A DNA stretch of 13,185 bases from Lachnospiraceae bacterium. GTDB lineage: Bacteria; Bacillota_A; Clostridia; Lachnospirales; Lachnospiraceae. Location: contig QXWX01000143.1 of NCBI GenBank assembly GCA_009911175.1, positions 1 to 13,185 on the forward strand, given 5' to 3'. Position numbers and translations under genes: made by a program. Below are positions 1-6,176 of the stretch, in pieces. The notes under the pieces were generated by a model. It searched no databases. It had not been told where the DNA came from and saw only the letters and a program-made list of their open reading frames with translations. The first letter of the stretch is position 1. Each line of letters starts with the position of its first letter.

Positions 1-369
1 CCTCGGGTTTACACACTACTGTTCGAGAAGTAAGAATGGGAAGTTCAGGGTGAAGAGGAAAACCAGCAAGAAGAAGTCACTAAGAAATGCAAAGAGATAC
101 ACAGGAAGATACAAAGTATGAGAACGTGGAAGCTGAAAGACATCATAAGTAAAGTGAACCAGATACTTGTAGGATACTTTCATTACTATGGGATAACAGA
201 CAACATAAAAAGTATAGCAAGATTCCGGCATGAAGTGGAAGAAAGCCTGTTTTACTGGCTGAACCGAAGGAGCCAGAAGAGAAGCTATACATGGGAAGAT
301 TTCCGCAGAATGCAGCAAGAGTACCCGCTGGCACCTGCGAAAATATATGTAAGTGTTTATGACAGTTGA
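1..369 (+). pseudogene. ltrA: Group II intron reverse transcriptase/maturase, C-terminal part, frameshifted
   Basis: This is the maturase (domain X) and C-terminal region of an LtrA-type protein. Frame 2 from base 2 reads LGFTHYCSRSKNGKFRVKRK, the usual start of the maturase domain. From about 79 the homology continues in frame 1 (TKKCKEIHRKIQS, then MRTWKLKDII, YFHYYGITDN, FYWLNRRSQKRSYTWEDF and a final AKIYVSVYDS). The two frames join if one T is restored near 76-77, giving the expected KKKFTKKCKE. This is therefore a single-base deletion in an otherwise well conserved protein. The 83-residue open frame starting at ATG 118 is just the downstream fragment and has no good ribosome binding site. 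Whether the deletion is biological or a sequencing error cannot be told from one sequence. Confidence 0.88.
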
Positions 370-462
370 AGAACAATTAACTTTGCAAAGAGCCGGATGC
401 GGGAAAGCCGCACGTCCGGTTCCGTAGAGGGGTGTGGGGAGCAATCCCCGCATCTACTCGAC
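1..462 (+). mobile_element. Group II intron, 3' portion (5' end outside window)
   Basis: The intron runs in from the left edge. It comprises the end of the intron-encoded reverse transcriptase followed by the ribozyme's 3' domains. Domain V is clear at 390-422: it starts GAGCCGGATGC, has the AGC triad at 391-393, a GAAA-type loop, and closes with GCACGTCCGGTTC. Domain VI follows as a stem around GGGGAGCAATCCCC, and the intron ends in CTACTCGAC at about 462, a 3' terminus familiar from bacterial ORF-bearing introns. The 3' exon would start at about 463. EBS/IBS pairing cannot be judged because the 5' part is missing. The RNA core looks intact, but the encoded protein is frameshifted, so mobility would need a maturase supplied in trans. 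Confidence 0.9.
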
Positions 463-706
463 AGTGGAAGTATTTCTGAGAGATTATACTGAGCGCCAGA
501 TAAATCTGCCGCACAGTATAATATGATGCGCACAGCCGCATAAGGAAACATGCCGCTTCGCGGCTGCGGCTGGCGCGATACTCACGGCAGATTTCATCGG
601 CCGTGAGTATAAAATCAGAATAGCAGTATTGAGTTACTGGGCGCACCTGGTCAAGGTGTGACCAGTAACAGTATTGGATTTTGGATCACAACGATTTCTC
701 CAATAC
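463..706. other. Non-coding, hairpin-dense intergenic region
   Basis: I see no credible gene between the intron end and the methyltransferase promoter. The stretch is unusually rich in perfect inverted repeats. ATTATACTG (483-491) pairs with CAGTATAAT (514-522) and encloses CAGAT/ATCTG (497-508). GCCGC/GCGGC lies at 552-564. An 11-bp pair, ATACTCACGGC (578-588) with GCCGTGAGTAT (600-610), follows, and then the 37-base palindrome at 633-669 that belongs to a dispersed repeat family. None is followed by a T run, so they do not look like intrinsic terminators. They could be remnants of small mobile elements or a structured RNA. Confidence 0.55.
633..669 (+). repeat. Dispersed palindromic repeat, copy 1
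   Basis: Hairpin with outer arms GTTACTGG (633-640) and CCAGTAAC (662-669). The inner arms are CGCACCT and AGGTGTG (one G-U pair) with a 5-base loop and a single G/A mismatch between the two stems. The same frame of GTTACTG, a C-rich arm, a GGGTGTGA-like arm and CAGTAAC recurs at 6131-6164 and 10417-10453 in the same orientation. The 8-base sequence CAGTATTG occurs on both sides (624-631 and 669-676), which could be a target duplication or chance. Confidence 0.65.
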
Positions 707-736
707 TTGAAAAGGAACCATTCTCCGTAGTATAAT
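707..736 (+). promoter_or_regulatory. Sigma-A type promoter for the methyltransferase gene
   Basis: The -35 box is TTGAAA at 707-712, followed by 18 bases and a perfect TATAAT at 731-736. Transcription would start near 743, leaving a leader of about 110 bases before the ATG at 854. Confidence 0.7.
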
Positions 737-778
737 GAAATTACGATAAGAAAGATCAGGAACCGCTGACCAATGACT

Positions 779-797
779 CCGGTGCATTTTGCGCCGG
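779..797 (+). other. Leader hairpin
   Basis: CCGGTGCA (779-786) pairs with TGCGCCGG (790-797) over a 3-base loop, including one G-U pair. It lies in the untranslated leader of the methyltransferase mRNA. No T run follows, so it is not a classical attenuator. Its function is unknown. Confidence 0.4.
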
Positions 798-853
798 AAA
801 TCTGAGGACTGACAGCTTGCGCCGCAGGTTTTGACGGAAACGGAGGATACGGT

Positions 854-1810
854 ATGTCAGATTCAAGAATAAAGGAATATCTCGCCCAGGTCGGGATCCG
901 CAAGGTCCATGAGCTGGACACCGCTCTGCTGGAAGCCTTCGGACAGGAGGAGGGCGAAAAGCATATTAAAAAGCTGACGGAATTGTATGACCGTTCAGAG
1001 GAACGGCTGGTCTATGGAAGTAAGGACACAGCCTATCTCCGCCGTCAGGAGGAGCTTGTGGATTATCTGAACCAGAGCTTACAGATGAGCCTTTTGGCAA
1101 CCTCTTTTTATGACCGTGTGTTTTTCCGGAGGGCGATGGAAGCGCTGCTCCGATATGAGCAGTTTTTTGCAGGGGACATTCTGGATATGGGCTGCGGAAA
1201 TGGGATCCTGACCTGTTTTTTGGCGCGCATCCATCCTGACGCTTCTGTGACCGGCCTGGATCTGTCGCAGGCGGCGGTTTCCGCGGCCCAGGAGCTTGCC
1301 GGGAGACTGCAGGCGGACAATGTACGTTTTGCCTGCCCTCAGGCATCGGGGCAGAAGAAGTATGAAAAAAACGACTATCAGGACTGTGCATTCACAGCAC
1401 AGTCCGTACAGCGCCAGGCTGCGCAGCAGCCTGTGTGCATCAAGTGCTTATGCCAGGAACGGCATGGGCACAAGTATGATACCGTGTTTTCCTGCCGGAC
1501 GGTACATGAGAATGTCAAATGGAAGCCGCTGATCGAAGAGAAGAAAGAGGTGCCGCTGTCAATGGAAGCGCAGGCAAAGCGGTATGAAGAGTATGTGAAG
1601 GAGCTTTCGGCGCTGGTAAAACCCCGGGGGTATCTTGTCAGCATAGAACGCTGTGAGGAAGACGATGTATGCGCCGGTCTGGTCCGCGCTCTGGCAGGCG
1701 CTGGACTTTGCCAGGTGAAGGGCACCTGCATACAGTTTTCCTGTAAAAATGGGGACGAAATGGCGGCGTTTCAGGCAATGGTCTTTCAGAAGGCAGATGG
1801 ACGGCCATAA
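854..1810 (+). CDS. Class I SAM-dependent methyltransferase carrying an in-frame palindromic insertion
   Basis: The 318-residue protein has the Rossmann-type motif I (DILDMGCGNG, residues 108-117) and the acidic strand-2 motif VTGLDLS (132-138), which together bind S-adenosylmethionine. The KYDTVFSCRTVHEN segment (207-220) fits strand 4. The acceptor substrate is not recognisable. ATG 854 is preceded by GGAGG at 842-846 with 7-base spacing. Residues 171-208 are a 38-residue Cys/Gln-rich insert between strands 3 and 4. Its DNA is three consecutive hairpins flanked by AAGTATGA (1358-1365 and 1472-1479). Deleting it restores QKKYDTVFS and a normal protein of about 280 residues. Whether the enzyme stays active with the insert is unknown. 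The gene appears monocistronic, with its own promoter, and converges on the glyoxalase-like gene. Confidence 0.85.
   Translation: MSDSRIKEYLAQVGIRKVHELDTALLEAFGQEEGEKHIKKLTELYDRSEERLVYGSKDTAYLRRQEELVDYLNQSLQMSLLATSFYDRVFFRRAMEALLRYEQFFAGDILDMGCGNGILTCFLARIHPDASVTGLDLSQAAVSAAQELAGRLQADNVRFACPQASGQKKYEKNDYQDCAFTAQSVQRQAAQQPVCIKCLCQERHGHKYDTVFSCRTVHENVKWKPLIEEKKEVPLSMEAQAKRYEEYVKELSALVKPRGYLVSIERCEEDDVCAGLVRALAGAGLCQVKGTCIQFSCKNGDEMAAFQAMVFQKADGRP
1366..1479 (+). mobile_element. 114-bp in-frame palindromic element inside the methyltransferase gene
   Basis: The insert is bounded by an 8-bp direct repeat, AAGTATGA, at 1358-1365 and 1472-1479. The unit (106 bp plus one repeat copy) is exactly 38 codons with no stop. 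It is almost entirely hairpins: GGACTGTG/CACAGTCC (1381-1388, 1398-1405), CAGGCTGC/GCAGCCTG (1415-1422, 1426-1433), and GTGCTTATGCC/GGCATGGGCAC (1444-1454, 1461-1471, with two U-G pairs). Removing it fuses QKK to YDTVFS, giving a natural strand 3 to strand 4 loop. This resembles in principle the Rickettsia palindromic elements that insert in frame into genes. No relationship to them is claimed. Confidence 0.7.
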
Positions 1811-1843
1811 ATGAAGGTGTATTTTAGGGATATGCTTTTTTTA

Positions 1844-1918
1844 GAAGCTGTAGAAAAATAACTGGGACATCCGAAGAAATATCCTGCGCAATCCGTGTCA
1901 GTTATTTTCTACGACTTC
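1844..1918. repeat. 20-bp inverted repeat between convergent genes
   Basis: The left arm at 1844-1864 (GAAGCTGTAG onward, ending ATAACTG) matches the reverse complement of the right arm at 1899-1918, with one extra A and two substitutions. The loop is about 34 bases. It sits between the convergent methyltransferase and glyoxalase-like genes, where a bidirectional terminator would be expected. The T run (1836-1842) lies outside on the left, so it is not a textbook intrinsic terminator for either strand. It may be a small palindromic element. Confidence 0.5.
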
Positions 1919-1961
1919 TTACAGCCTGCATCGTCCCGGCAAAACTTCTGCCCGGCGGTTT

Positions 1962-2276
1962 CTATATCAGCTCAATCATCACCCCATCCGGCAGGCTGAT
2001 CCAGTTCTCCTTAATCCGGCGGCAGCCGAATTCCTCCGCGCGGGCGATCACCGTTTCCTTCTCCTCCGCGGAAATCGCCAGATGGTCATATAATGTCCCT
2101 GCGGCGGGCTTCTCCACGGCTTCATTGAGCTGAACCCCTTCATGGAACCAGATCTTCCGCTCCGGAGCGTCTCCGGCCGTCTTTCGGACGGTCATTTCAA
2201 AAACCGTTGTAAAAAAATCCAGATACCAATCCAGCCGGTCTACAGACAGTGCGATGTGATGCAGCGTATACTTCAT
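1962..2276 (-). CDS. VOC/glyoxalase-superfamily small protein
   Basis: The 104-residue protein has the compact beta-alpha-beta-beta-beta repeat pattern of vicinal oxygen chelate proteins. The start HHIALSVDRLDWYLDFF (6-22) is typical of a first module, and YDHLAISAEE (63-72) starts the second. The C-terminus ends PDGVMIELI. Candidate metal ligands are His7, Gln49, His65 and Glu102, the positions the family usually uses, although several VOC proteins are metal-free. The substrate is unknown. ATG at 2276 has AAGGAGAG just upstream on the minus strand (about 2283-2290). It lies downstream of the LacI-family gene on the same strand with an 80-base gap, so the two may be cotranscribed. Confidence 0.8.
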   Translation of the reverse strand: MKYTLHHIALSVDRLDWYLDFFTTVFEMTVRKTAGDAPERKIWFHEGVQLNEAVEKPAAGTLYDHLAISAEEKETVIARAEEFGCRRIKENWISLPDGVMIELI

Positions 2277-2308
2277 AAAAATCTCTCCTTTTCTTTTTGG
2301 CTTCTGAC

Positions 2309-2343
2309 GGGGCTGTCAATCTTGACAACAGGATCCCTTTTTT
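2309..2343 (+). terminator. Possible plus-strand terminator-like hairpin, or a palindrome
   Basis: TGTCAA/TTGACA is a perfect 6-bp palindrome (2314-2327). An alternative outer pairing (GGG with CCC, CTGT with ACAG) is followed by TTTTTT at 2338-2343. No plus-strand gene ends here, so if it terminates anything it would be antisense transcription. On the minus strand there is no T run after it. Confidence 0.3.
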
Positions 2344-2355
2344 ATGGAACTGTCC

Positions 2356-3354
2356 CTAAGTACTCTCCCTCTCCACAAGCGAAGACTGATAAACCAGATG
2401 CCGGGGGCCGGACTTATGCTCTTCGGGGGAGTCGATCTCTTCGATCGTCATAAGCGCGGCCTTCACTCCGATCTCGTGGGCGGGCATTTCCATGGAGGTC
2501 ATGGCCGTTTCCAGCATTCCTCCTATGATGTGTCCGGTCAGGCTGATGACACGGATCTGCTCCGGGCGCCGTCCCTGTTCCTTGAGCGCGCGGAGCGCCC
2601 CGATCCCCTGCACATCGGCGGCGGCCATGATGGCGTCCAGCTTCGGATTGGTTCCCAGCAGCTCCAGGGTGCAGTCATAGCCGTATTCCAGACTGTGTAC
2701 ACTTGCGGGCTGAGGGGAGACAGCCGAGGTTTCAGAAAGGCCGAGCTCAACCAGCGCTTTGCGGTATCCTTCATAACGGTCCCGGTAGGGGGTGATCTGC
2801 ATGGAGCCGTTGATCAGCCCGATCTCCCGGCAGCCCTTGGACGCCAGATACTTCACCGCTTCATAACCGCAGGCCTTGTAGTCCACGACGATACTGCTGA
2901 TCAGGGGGTCCTGCTTCCGGACGATCTGGGTGCAGGCCAGGCCGCTGGAATGGATGTCGCGCACCAGGCGGGTATTGCGCCCCGTGCCGGCGATGATCAG
3001 CCCGTCGATAAAACCATTTCTCAGCCGGTTCAGGCATTCCTTTTCCACCTTCGGGTTGTCCTCCGTGTGGCAGATCAGCGTCGCGTAGCCATGCTTCCGG
3101 GCTTCCTCCTCGATCCCCTGGGTGATCTCCGCAAAAACGGTCATGATCAGGCGCGGTATCACAACACCGATGGTATTGCGTTTCCCCTGGCGCAGCCCCT
3201 TGGCGAGAAGATTGGGCTGATAGCTCAGCTCCTTCACGGCGGCAAAAATGCGGGCCTTGGTGTCAGGATGTACATAAGATGTGTTGTTCAAAGCCCTGGA
3301 TACGGTGCTGACATCGACACAGGCCAGCTTTGCTACGTCCTTTAAAGTAGCCAT
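2356..3354 (-). CDS. LacI-family transcriptional regulator
   Basis: The 332-residue protein matches the family's usual length. It begins MATLKDVAKLACVDVSTVSR (1-20), the LacI-type helix-turn-helix. The hinge ALNNTSYVHPDTKARI and YQPNLLAKGLRQGK follows, and then a periplasmic-binding-protein-like sensor domain starting at NTIGVVIPRL and ending LVYQSSLVEREST. I chose the start at 3354 because GGAGG (3361-3365) lies 6 bases upstream. The open frame extends 50 codons further to 3504, but that part is not LacI-like. It is divergent from the lyase/transporter pair across about 550 bases and is the obvious candidate regulator of that pair. The inducer is unknown. Confidence 0.92.
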   Translation of the reverse strand: MATLKDVAKLACVDVSTVSRALNNTSYVHPDTKARIFAAVKELSYQPNLLAKGLRQGKRNTIGVVIPRLIMTVFAEITQGIEEEARKHGYATLICHTEDNPKVEKECLNRLRNGFIDGLIIAGTGRNTRLVRDIHSSGLACTQIVRKQDPLISSIVVDYKACGYEAVKYLASKGCREIGLINGSMQITPYRDRYEGYRKALVELGLSETSAVSPQPASVHSLEYGYDCTLELLGTNPKLDAIMAAADVQGIGALRALKEQGRRPEQIRVISLTGHIIGGMLETAMTSMEMPAHEIGVKAALMTIEEIDSPEEHKSGPRHLVYQSSLVEREST

Positions 3355-3758
3355 TTGACACCTCCATATTGTGAGCACTCCCGGGAACTCTTTGCATCCG
3401 GATCTGTGAGAATGCTCATTGTAAATGACAGTTAGGCACTGTAATTTATTAATTGCCACATCTTGCTTGTCTGGATTTCTATGCACTACGTTGTCGTCAG
3501 TCACCGTACCCCGGTACGGCTCCTTCCTTCGCCTTGCGCATAAAAATCCATCCTGCGCAATCTTGTGGCATTAATAAAATTACAGCGCCTTATCAGCTGT
3601 AAATAATCGCGTCAATTATATAATGAAAAACCAGCGGGATGCAAGGATTAATCTGGTGAAAAGTGCACAAAAAACGAAACGAAAAACAGTGGAAAATACA
3701 CAAAATATGCAATTTTTTGTAGGATTCATGCAACAATTTGCAGGCATGGGCAAAAGCA
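3355..3758. promoter_or_regulatory. Divergent regulatory region between the LacI-type gene and the lyase gene
   Basis: There is no gene in this stretch. It holds several operator-like palindromes. TGAG/CTCA lies at 3407-3418. A perfect CCGTACC/GGTACGG with a 2-base centre lies at 3504-3519. A perfect TTACAGC/GCTGTAA spans 3580-3586 and 3596-3602. TGCAA/TTGCA lies at 3729-3742, immediately upstream of the lyase promoter. Any of these could bind the adjacent LacI-family protein. LacI operators usually have a central CG, which none of these shows cleanly. The region after 3600 is AT-rich. Confidence 0.45.
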
Positions 3759-3787
3759 TTGACGGTCAAAAAGGAACATGATATAAA
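3759..3787 (+). promoter_or_regulatory. Promoter of the lyase/Nramp unit
   Basis: TTGACG at 3759-3764, a 17-base spacer, and TATAAA at 3782-3787 form a near-consensus vegetative promoter. The imperfect palindrome TGCAACAATTTGCA (3729-3742) lies 16 bases upstream of the -35 box and is a possible regulator site. Confidence 0.7.
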
Positions 3788-3908
3788 TGACCCATAAGAT
3801 ATACAGACGTTTGGATGTCGTTAAGAAAAACAGATGCGCAGATGTTTTTTTGAAACTGGTAACCTGGAAAAAACAAAAATGATCAATGTGAAGAAAAGGA
3901 GAACTATC

Positions 3909-4882
3909 ATGGCTAAAGTAAAAAATTTCAAGACAATTTTCCCGGCAGTATCCGTACCGTTAAATGATGATTATTCTATCAATGAAGAAGAATTTCGTAC
4001 TTACCTCCGCTGGATCAAGAGCTTTTATGGAAAAGGGATTGAGGGACTTGTGTGCAACGGACATACAGGTGAGATCACAGGCTTGAGCCGTGAGGAACGC
4101 AAACGTGTCGTTGAGATCTGCTCCGAAGTGTGCGGCGACTGCATGACCATCATTTCCGGAATCAACTGTGAAAATACAATTGAAAGCATTGAGATGGCAA
4201 AGGAAGCAAAGGAAGCCGGCGCTGACGGGATTCTCCTGATGCCGCCCCACATGTGGCTTCGTTTCGGTATGCACAAGGATGCTCCCTATGAATATGTAAA
4301 GGATGTAGCGGAGGGCGCTGACATTGACATCATCATCCACCTGTATCCGGCGACAAGCAAGGCGTTTTACCCGGTAGAGACATTGATCAAAATGTGCAAA
4401 GAGATCGACCATGTAAAATGTATCAAAATGGGTACCCGTGTGACTTCCATTTACGAGCACGACGTACGCCTGCTCCGTCAGGAATGCCCGGATATCTCCC
4501 TGATCACCTGCCACGATGAGACGCTCTGTGTAAGCTGGTTCCGGGAATGGACGGCGCGCTGATCGGTTTTGCAGGATGTGTTCCGGAGCTGATCTGCCCG
4601 GCACGGGAAGTATTTGCAAATCCGGACAAGCACACTCTGAAAGAGGCGCAGGACTGGTCCGACCGTATTTATCACATTTCACAGGCAATCTACGGAGGCG
4701 GACAGCCGTCAGGCGAAGCTCACGCAAGGCTGAAGGAAGCGCTGGTACAGAGAGGCATCTTCAAGTCCGGTCTGATGAGAAAGCCGGTTCTTCCGCTGAA
4801 CCAGGAGGAAAAGGACTGGATCGCGATGGGCTTAAAGAACAGCGAGCTTCCCAAGGTTGACATGACGCAGTTTGAGAAATAA
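3909..4882 (+). pseudogene. DapA/NanA-superfamily aldolase/lyase, broken by a one-base deletion
   Basis: This is a TIM-barrel class I aldolase of the dihydrodipicolinate synthase/N-acetylneuraminate lyase superfamily. Counting from ATG 3909 (AAGGAG just upstream), it has GHTGE (51-55), the family's substrate-carboxylate loop, then Tyr146 in IIHLYP and the Schiff-base Lys173 in CIKMGT (codon 4425-4427). The first frame ends at 4562 after VSWFREWTAR. The homologous continuation MDGALIGFAGCVPELI starts in another frame at 4547. Restoring one C in the CC at 4541-4542 gives WFPGMDGALIGFAG and a 324-residue protein, normal for the family. All catalytic residues precede the break, but the end of the barrel and the C-terminal helices are lost. 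The specific reaction (pyruvate-dependent aldol cleavage or condensation) cannot be assigned. A sequencing error is a real alternative. Confidence 0.85.
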
Positions 4883-4901
4883 GATAAGAACTTGAATTAT
4901 G

Positions 4902-4940
4902 CCGGTGTATTGACTATGATTCGGTCGGTACACCGGTTTT
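4902..4940 (+). terminator. Intra-operon hairpin with a short T run
   Basis: CCGGTGTA (4902-4909) pairs perfectly with TACACCGG (4929-4936) over a 19-base loop, followed by TTTT (4937-4940) directly before the AAGGAG ribosome binding site of the transporter. It may be a partial terminator or a processing site that lowers expression of the second gene relative to the first. Confidence 0.5.
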
Positions 4941-4955
4941 AAGGAGAAAAAAACA

Positions 4956-6173
4956 ATGTCTAATGAAAATCACGTTGCGGGAAACGACGGATTCGATCCT
5001 TCCAAGGTTCAGAAGCTGTCATTCACCGAGATCCTGAAGCGGATCGGCCCGGGGATCATCCTGACAGGCGTCGTGATCGGCCCGGGAAATATTACCACAT
5101 CGGCGATGATCGGCGCAAATTATGGTTACGGCCTGCTCTGGCTGATCATACCGATCCTGCTGATGGGAGTTACATTTATGCTGACTTCCTATCGTATATC
5201 CATGCTGACGGGAATGCCGATTCTGCATGCCATCCGCCACTATTACGGCGGAGCGGCGGCCGGGTTCTGCGGAATTGCGCTGTTCCTGTCATGCCTGTTT
5301 TTTACCCTGGGAAATGTATCCGGAACCGGAGCGGGCATGAACCTGATCTTCGGCATCAACTGGAAGCTGGGCGCCCTGATCATGCTTGCGGTTCTCCTGG
5401 GGCTTTATTTTTCAAAGGGCGTCTACTCAAAGGTGGAAAAAGGCATCATGATCTGTATCGCCGGCATGATTCTCGCATTTTACGCGACGCTTGTAGCGAC
5501 AGGAGGCCCGGCCTGGGGCGAAATGGGCAAGGGGCTTGTCAAGTGGAGTCTGCCTGAGGGCAGCATGACGACTGCGCTTGCCTATATCAGCACCAACGCG
5601 GCGGTGACGGCCGGAATCTACGGAACCTATCTTGGCGCAGAGAAAAAATGGAAAAAAGAGGATTTGTTTAATGGGGCAATGAAATGGGACGCAGTGGCGC
5701 ATATTGTGACTGTGATCCTGATCTCCGGCGCGATCATGCTGGTCGGAGCAATCGTTCTCAATCCCCAGGGAATCGCGATCCAGGCGCCGGCACAGCTTGC
5801 CGAACTGCTGGTTCCGTTTCTCGGAGGGGCGGCAAAGTATGTGATGGGAATTGCGCTTCTGGGCGCCGGATTTTCGTCACTGCTTGGAAATACCCAGCGG
5901 GGAATGGTGCTTTTGAGCGCAGGATTTGATAAGGACGTGGCTCTGGAGTCCAAGATCATCCGCTGGGGATGTGTGGCCAGCCTGGCGTTCGCGTGTGTGA
6001 TCTGTTTTATCTATGACGGATCGCCTACACAGCTGATCTTTATTGCCAATATCGCGACATCCATTGCAACACCGGTAGCGGGTCTGCTTTCCCGCGGCTT
6101 GCTGCGGGGAAGTCCATCGGGCTGTATACTGTTACTGAAGCGCCCAAAGGGTGTGAACAGTAACAATGGCTGA
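4956..6173 (+). CDS. Nramp-like membrane transporter lacking the canonical metal-binding Asp, with a replaced C-terminus
   Basis: The 405-residue multi-spanning membrane protein has about ten hydrophobic segments. ATG 4956 follows AAGGAG (4941-4946). TM1 reads GPGIILTGVVIGPGNITTSA. The family signature DPGN is GPGN here (42-45), so the Asp that coordinates Mn/Fe is Gly42. In TM6, where canonical members have MPH, the protein reads TALAYISTNAAVTAGIYG (206-223). Substrate is therefore probably not a classical divalent metal. It lies 73 bases after the lyase gene, apparently in one unit. After NIATSIATPVAGLL (365-378) the sequence turns into a polar tail (SRGLLRGSPSGC... NSNNG) encoded by a palindromic repeat, and the expected last helix is missing. 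The gene ends 3 bases before the convergent AraC-type gene's stop. Confidence 0.82.
   Translation: MSNENHVAGNDGFDPSKVQKLSFTEILKRIGPGIILTGVVIGPGNITTSAMIGANYGYGLLWLIIPILLMGVTFMLTSYRISMLTGMPILHAIRHYYGGAAAGFCGIALFLSCLFFTLGNVSGTGAGMNLIFGINWKLGALIMLAVLLGLYFSKGVYSKVEKGIMICIAGMILAFYATLVATGGPAWGEMGKGLVKWSLPEGSMTTALAYISTNAAVTAGIYGTYLGAEKKWKKEDLFNGAMKWDAVAHIVTVILISGAIMLVGAIVLNPQGIAIQAPAQLAELLVPFLGGAAKYVMGIALLGAGFSSLLGNTQRGMVLLSAGFDKDVALESKIIRWGCVASLAFACVICFIYDGSPTQLIFIANIATSIATPVAGLLSRGLLRGSPSGCILLLKRPKGVNSNNG
6131..6164 (+). repeat. Dispersed palindromic repeat, copy 2 (in the 3' end of the transporter gene)
   Basis: GTTACTG (6131-6137) and CAGTAAC (6158-6164) enclose CGCCC-AAA-GGGTG. It aligns with the copies at 633 and 10417. 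The repeat is translated as the last residues of the Nramp-like protein. Just upstream, TTCCCGC/GCGGGGAA makes another hairpin that may belong to the same insertion. Confidence 0.65.
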
Positions 6174-6176
6174 CAG

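Noticed and set aside
1844..1918. Calling the inverted repeat an intrinsic terminator
   Set aside because: The T run lies on the wrong side for both convergent genes, so the termination claim is not supported although the repeat itself is real.
2344..3345. Long open frame (333 codons) on the plus strand
   Set aside because: It lies antisense to the LacI-family gene, resembles no known protein, and lacks a suitable ribosome binding site. It is a codon-composition shadow.
3355..3504. 50-codon N-terminal extension of the LacI-family protein
   Set aside because: The helix-turn-helix starts at MATLKDVAK with a perfect GGAGG in front of it. The extension is not LacI-like.
1881..3562. 13-base match ATCCTGCGCAATC at 1881-1893 and 3550-3562
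   Set aside because: About one such match is expected by chance in a window of this size, and the surrounding similarity is weak.
3960..4727. 255-codon minus-strand open frame crossing the lyase frameshift
   Set aside because: It is antisense to a clearly conserved lyase with identifiable active-site residues, and has no independent support.
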